Assembly (NCBI GenBank): GCA_027483005.1
Contig: JAIXVN010000291.1
Span: 1-6,354, forward strand
Source of the DNA: Verrucomicrobiaceae bacterium
Lineage (GTDB): Bacteria > Verrucomicrobiota > Verrucomicrobiia > Verrucomicrobiales > Akkermansiaceae
DNA: 6,354 bases
Reading direction: 5' to 3'
The notes under the pieces are model-generated. The model saw nothing but the letters and a program-made list of their open reading frames with translations, had not been told where the DNA came from and ran no database searches. Below are positions 6,195 through 6,354 of the stretch, in pieces (positions within the stretch are counted from its first letter, which is position 1; each line of letters opens with the position of its first letter). A program made the translations under genes and the position numbers.

Positions 6195-6312
6195 ACCGCC
6201 AAGACGCGAAGGTCGCCAAGTCAAACCGATGAAAGATTGCGATGCGGGGAGTGAAACTGGTTTCAGAGGCACTCATTCGAAGTTTCCTTGGCGCTCTTGG
6301 CGTCTTGGCGGT
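6195..6312. repeat. Imperfect inverted-repeat element with CCGCCAAGACGC arms
   Basis: The left arm at 6195-6220 and the reverse complement of the right arm at 6287-6312 match at 23 of 26 positions. Each starts ACCGCCAAGACGC and ends CGCCAAG. The arms are separated by 66 bases, which contain a small palindrome TGAAACTGGTTTCA (6252-6265). The right arm itself repeats cttggcg three times, at 6287, 6296 and 6304. Repeats of this kind (runs of GCCAAG between genes) are, from general knowledge, dispersed in several environmental bacterial phyla, and I infer that this is one such interspersed element. It could fold into a long hairpin and act as a boundary or terminator, but it has no T-run in the place expected for a classical intrinsic terminator. 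Flanking target duplications were not evident. Confidence 0.7.
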
Positions 6313-6354
6313 TCAAATTCTCCCCATCTAGCGCGCCTTTGCCATTCAACGATC

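Larger units (their letters stand above)
6076..6354. other. Non-coding region upstream of the operon
   Basis: No convincing gene is visible on either strand. The part next to the operon carries the candidate promoter and palindrome. The distal part carries the CCGCCAAG-type inverted repeat (6195-6312). A 29-codon frame on the plus strand (6165-6254) runs into the repeat's left arm and is not accepted as a gene. The last 40 bases show nothing I can assign, and no RNA gene is recognisable. Confidence 0.6.

Noticed and set aside
6165..6254. A 29-codon plus-strand frame with a GGGAGG site four to five bases before its ATG
   Set aside because: The ribosome site is good, but the peptide (MAKSGTKSFF...) is encoded largely by the repeat's left arm and spacer and shows no recognisable feature. 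It is probably chance.
6195..6312. CRISPR-like reading of the short cttggcg repeats
   Set aside because: The repeats are only 7-9 bases, have no unique spacers of regular length, and are explained by the inverted-repeat arms.

Overview
The window is a compact, one-directional surface-polysaccharide gene cluster. All six protein genes lie on the minus strand, so transcription runs from right to left. The five internal gaps are 13, 14, 16, 4 and 7 bases, and no terminator-like structure interrupts them, which points to one operon. The organism is a moderately GC-rich Gram-negative-type bacterium. The gene content and the 'CCGCCAAGACGC' repeat upstream fit Verrucomicrobia or a related Planctomycetes/Verrucomicrobia-type genome, but this is an inference from style and not a proven placement.

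In transcription order the genes are: an AlgI-like MBOAT acyltransferase (6075-4612); a small membrane-anchored SGNH/GDSL-like protein, the usual partner of such an MBOAT (4598-3720); an NAD(P)-binding Rossmann epimerase/dehydratase-like protein (3705-2941); an acyltransferase-3 (OafA-type) membrane enzyme (2924-1836); a large multipass membrane protein with a C-terminal soluble domain, possibly a GT-C-like glycosyltransferase (1831-224); and the N-terminal part of a TIM-barrel sugar-phosphate isomerase/epimerase-like protein, cut off by the window edge (216-1).

Together they suggest a sugar-modification module. The Rossmann and TIM-barrel proteins would alter a sugar precursor in the cytoplasm. 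The GT-C-like protein may act on lipid-linked sugars at the membrane. Two unrelated acyl-transfer systems, MBOAT plus SGNH and acyltransferase-3, would add acyl groups such as acetyl to the polymer or glycolipid. No polymerase, flippase, export system or classical cytoplasmic glycosyltransferase is in the window, so the locus probably continues to the left.

The right end (6076-6354) has no convincing gene. It holds a candidate promoter with a palindrome next to the first start codon, and an imperfect 26-base inverted repeat of the 'CCGCCAAGACGC' type. Points of interest are a shared non-Shine-Dalgarno sequence at three successive start codons, including an exact 15-base repeat, an arginine in place of the usual SDR catalytic lysine, an AT-richer acyltransferase gene, and the unassigned membrane protein. 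None of these amounts to a demonstrated new system.
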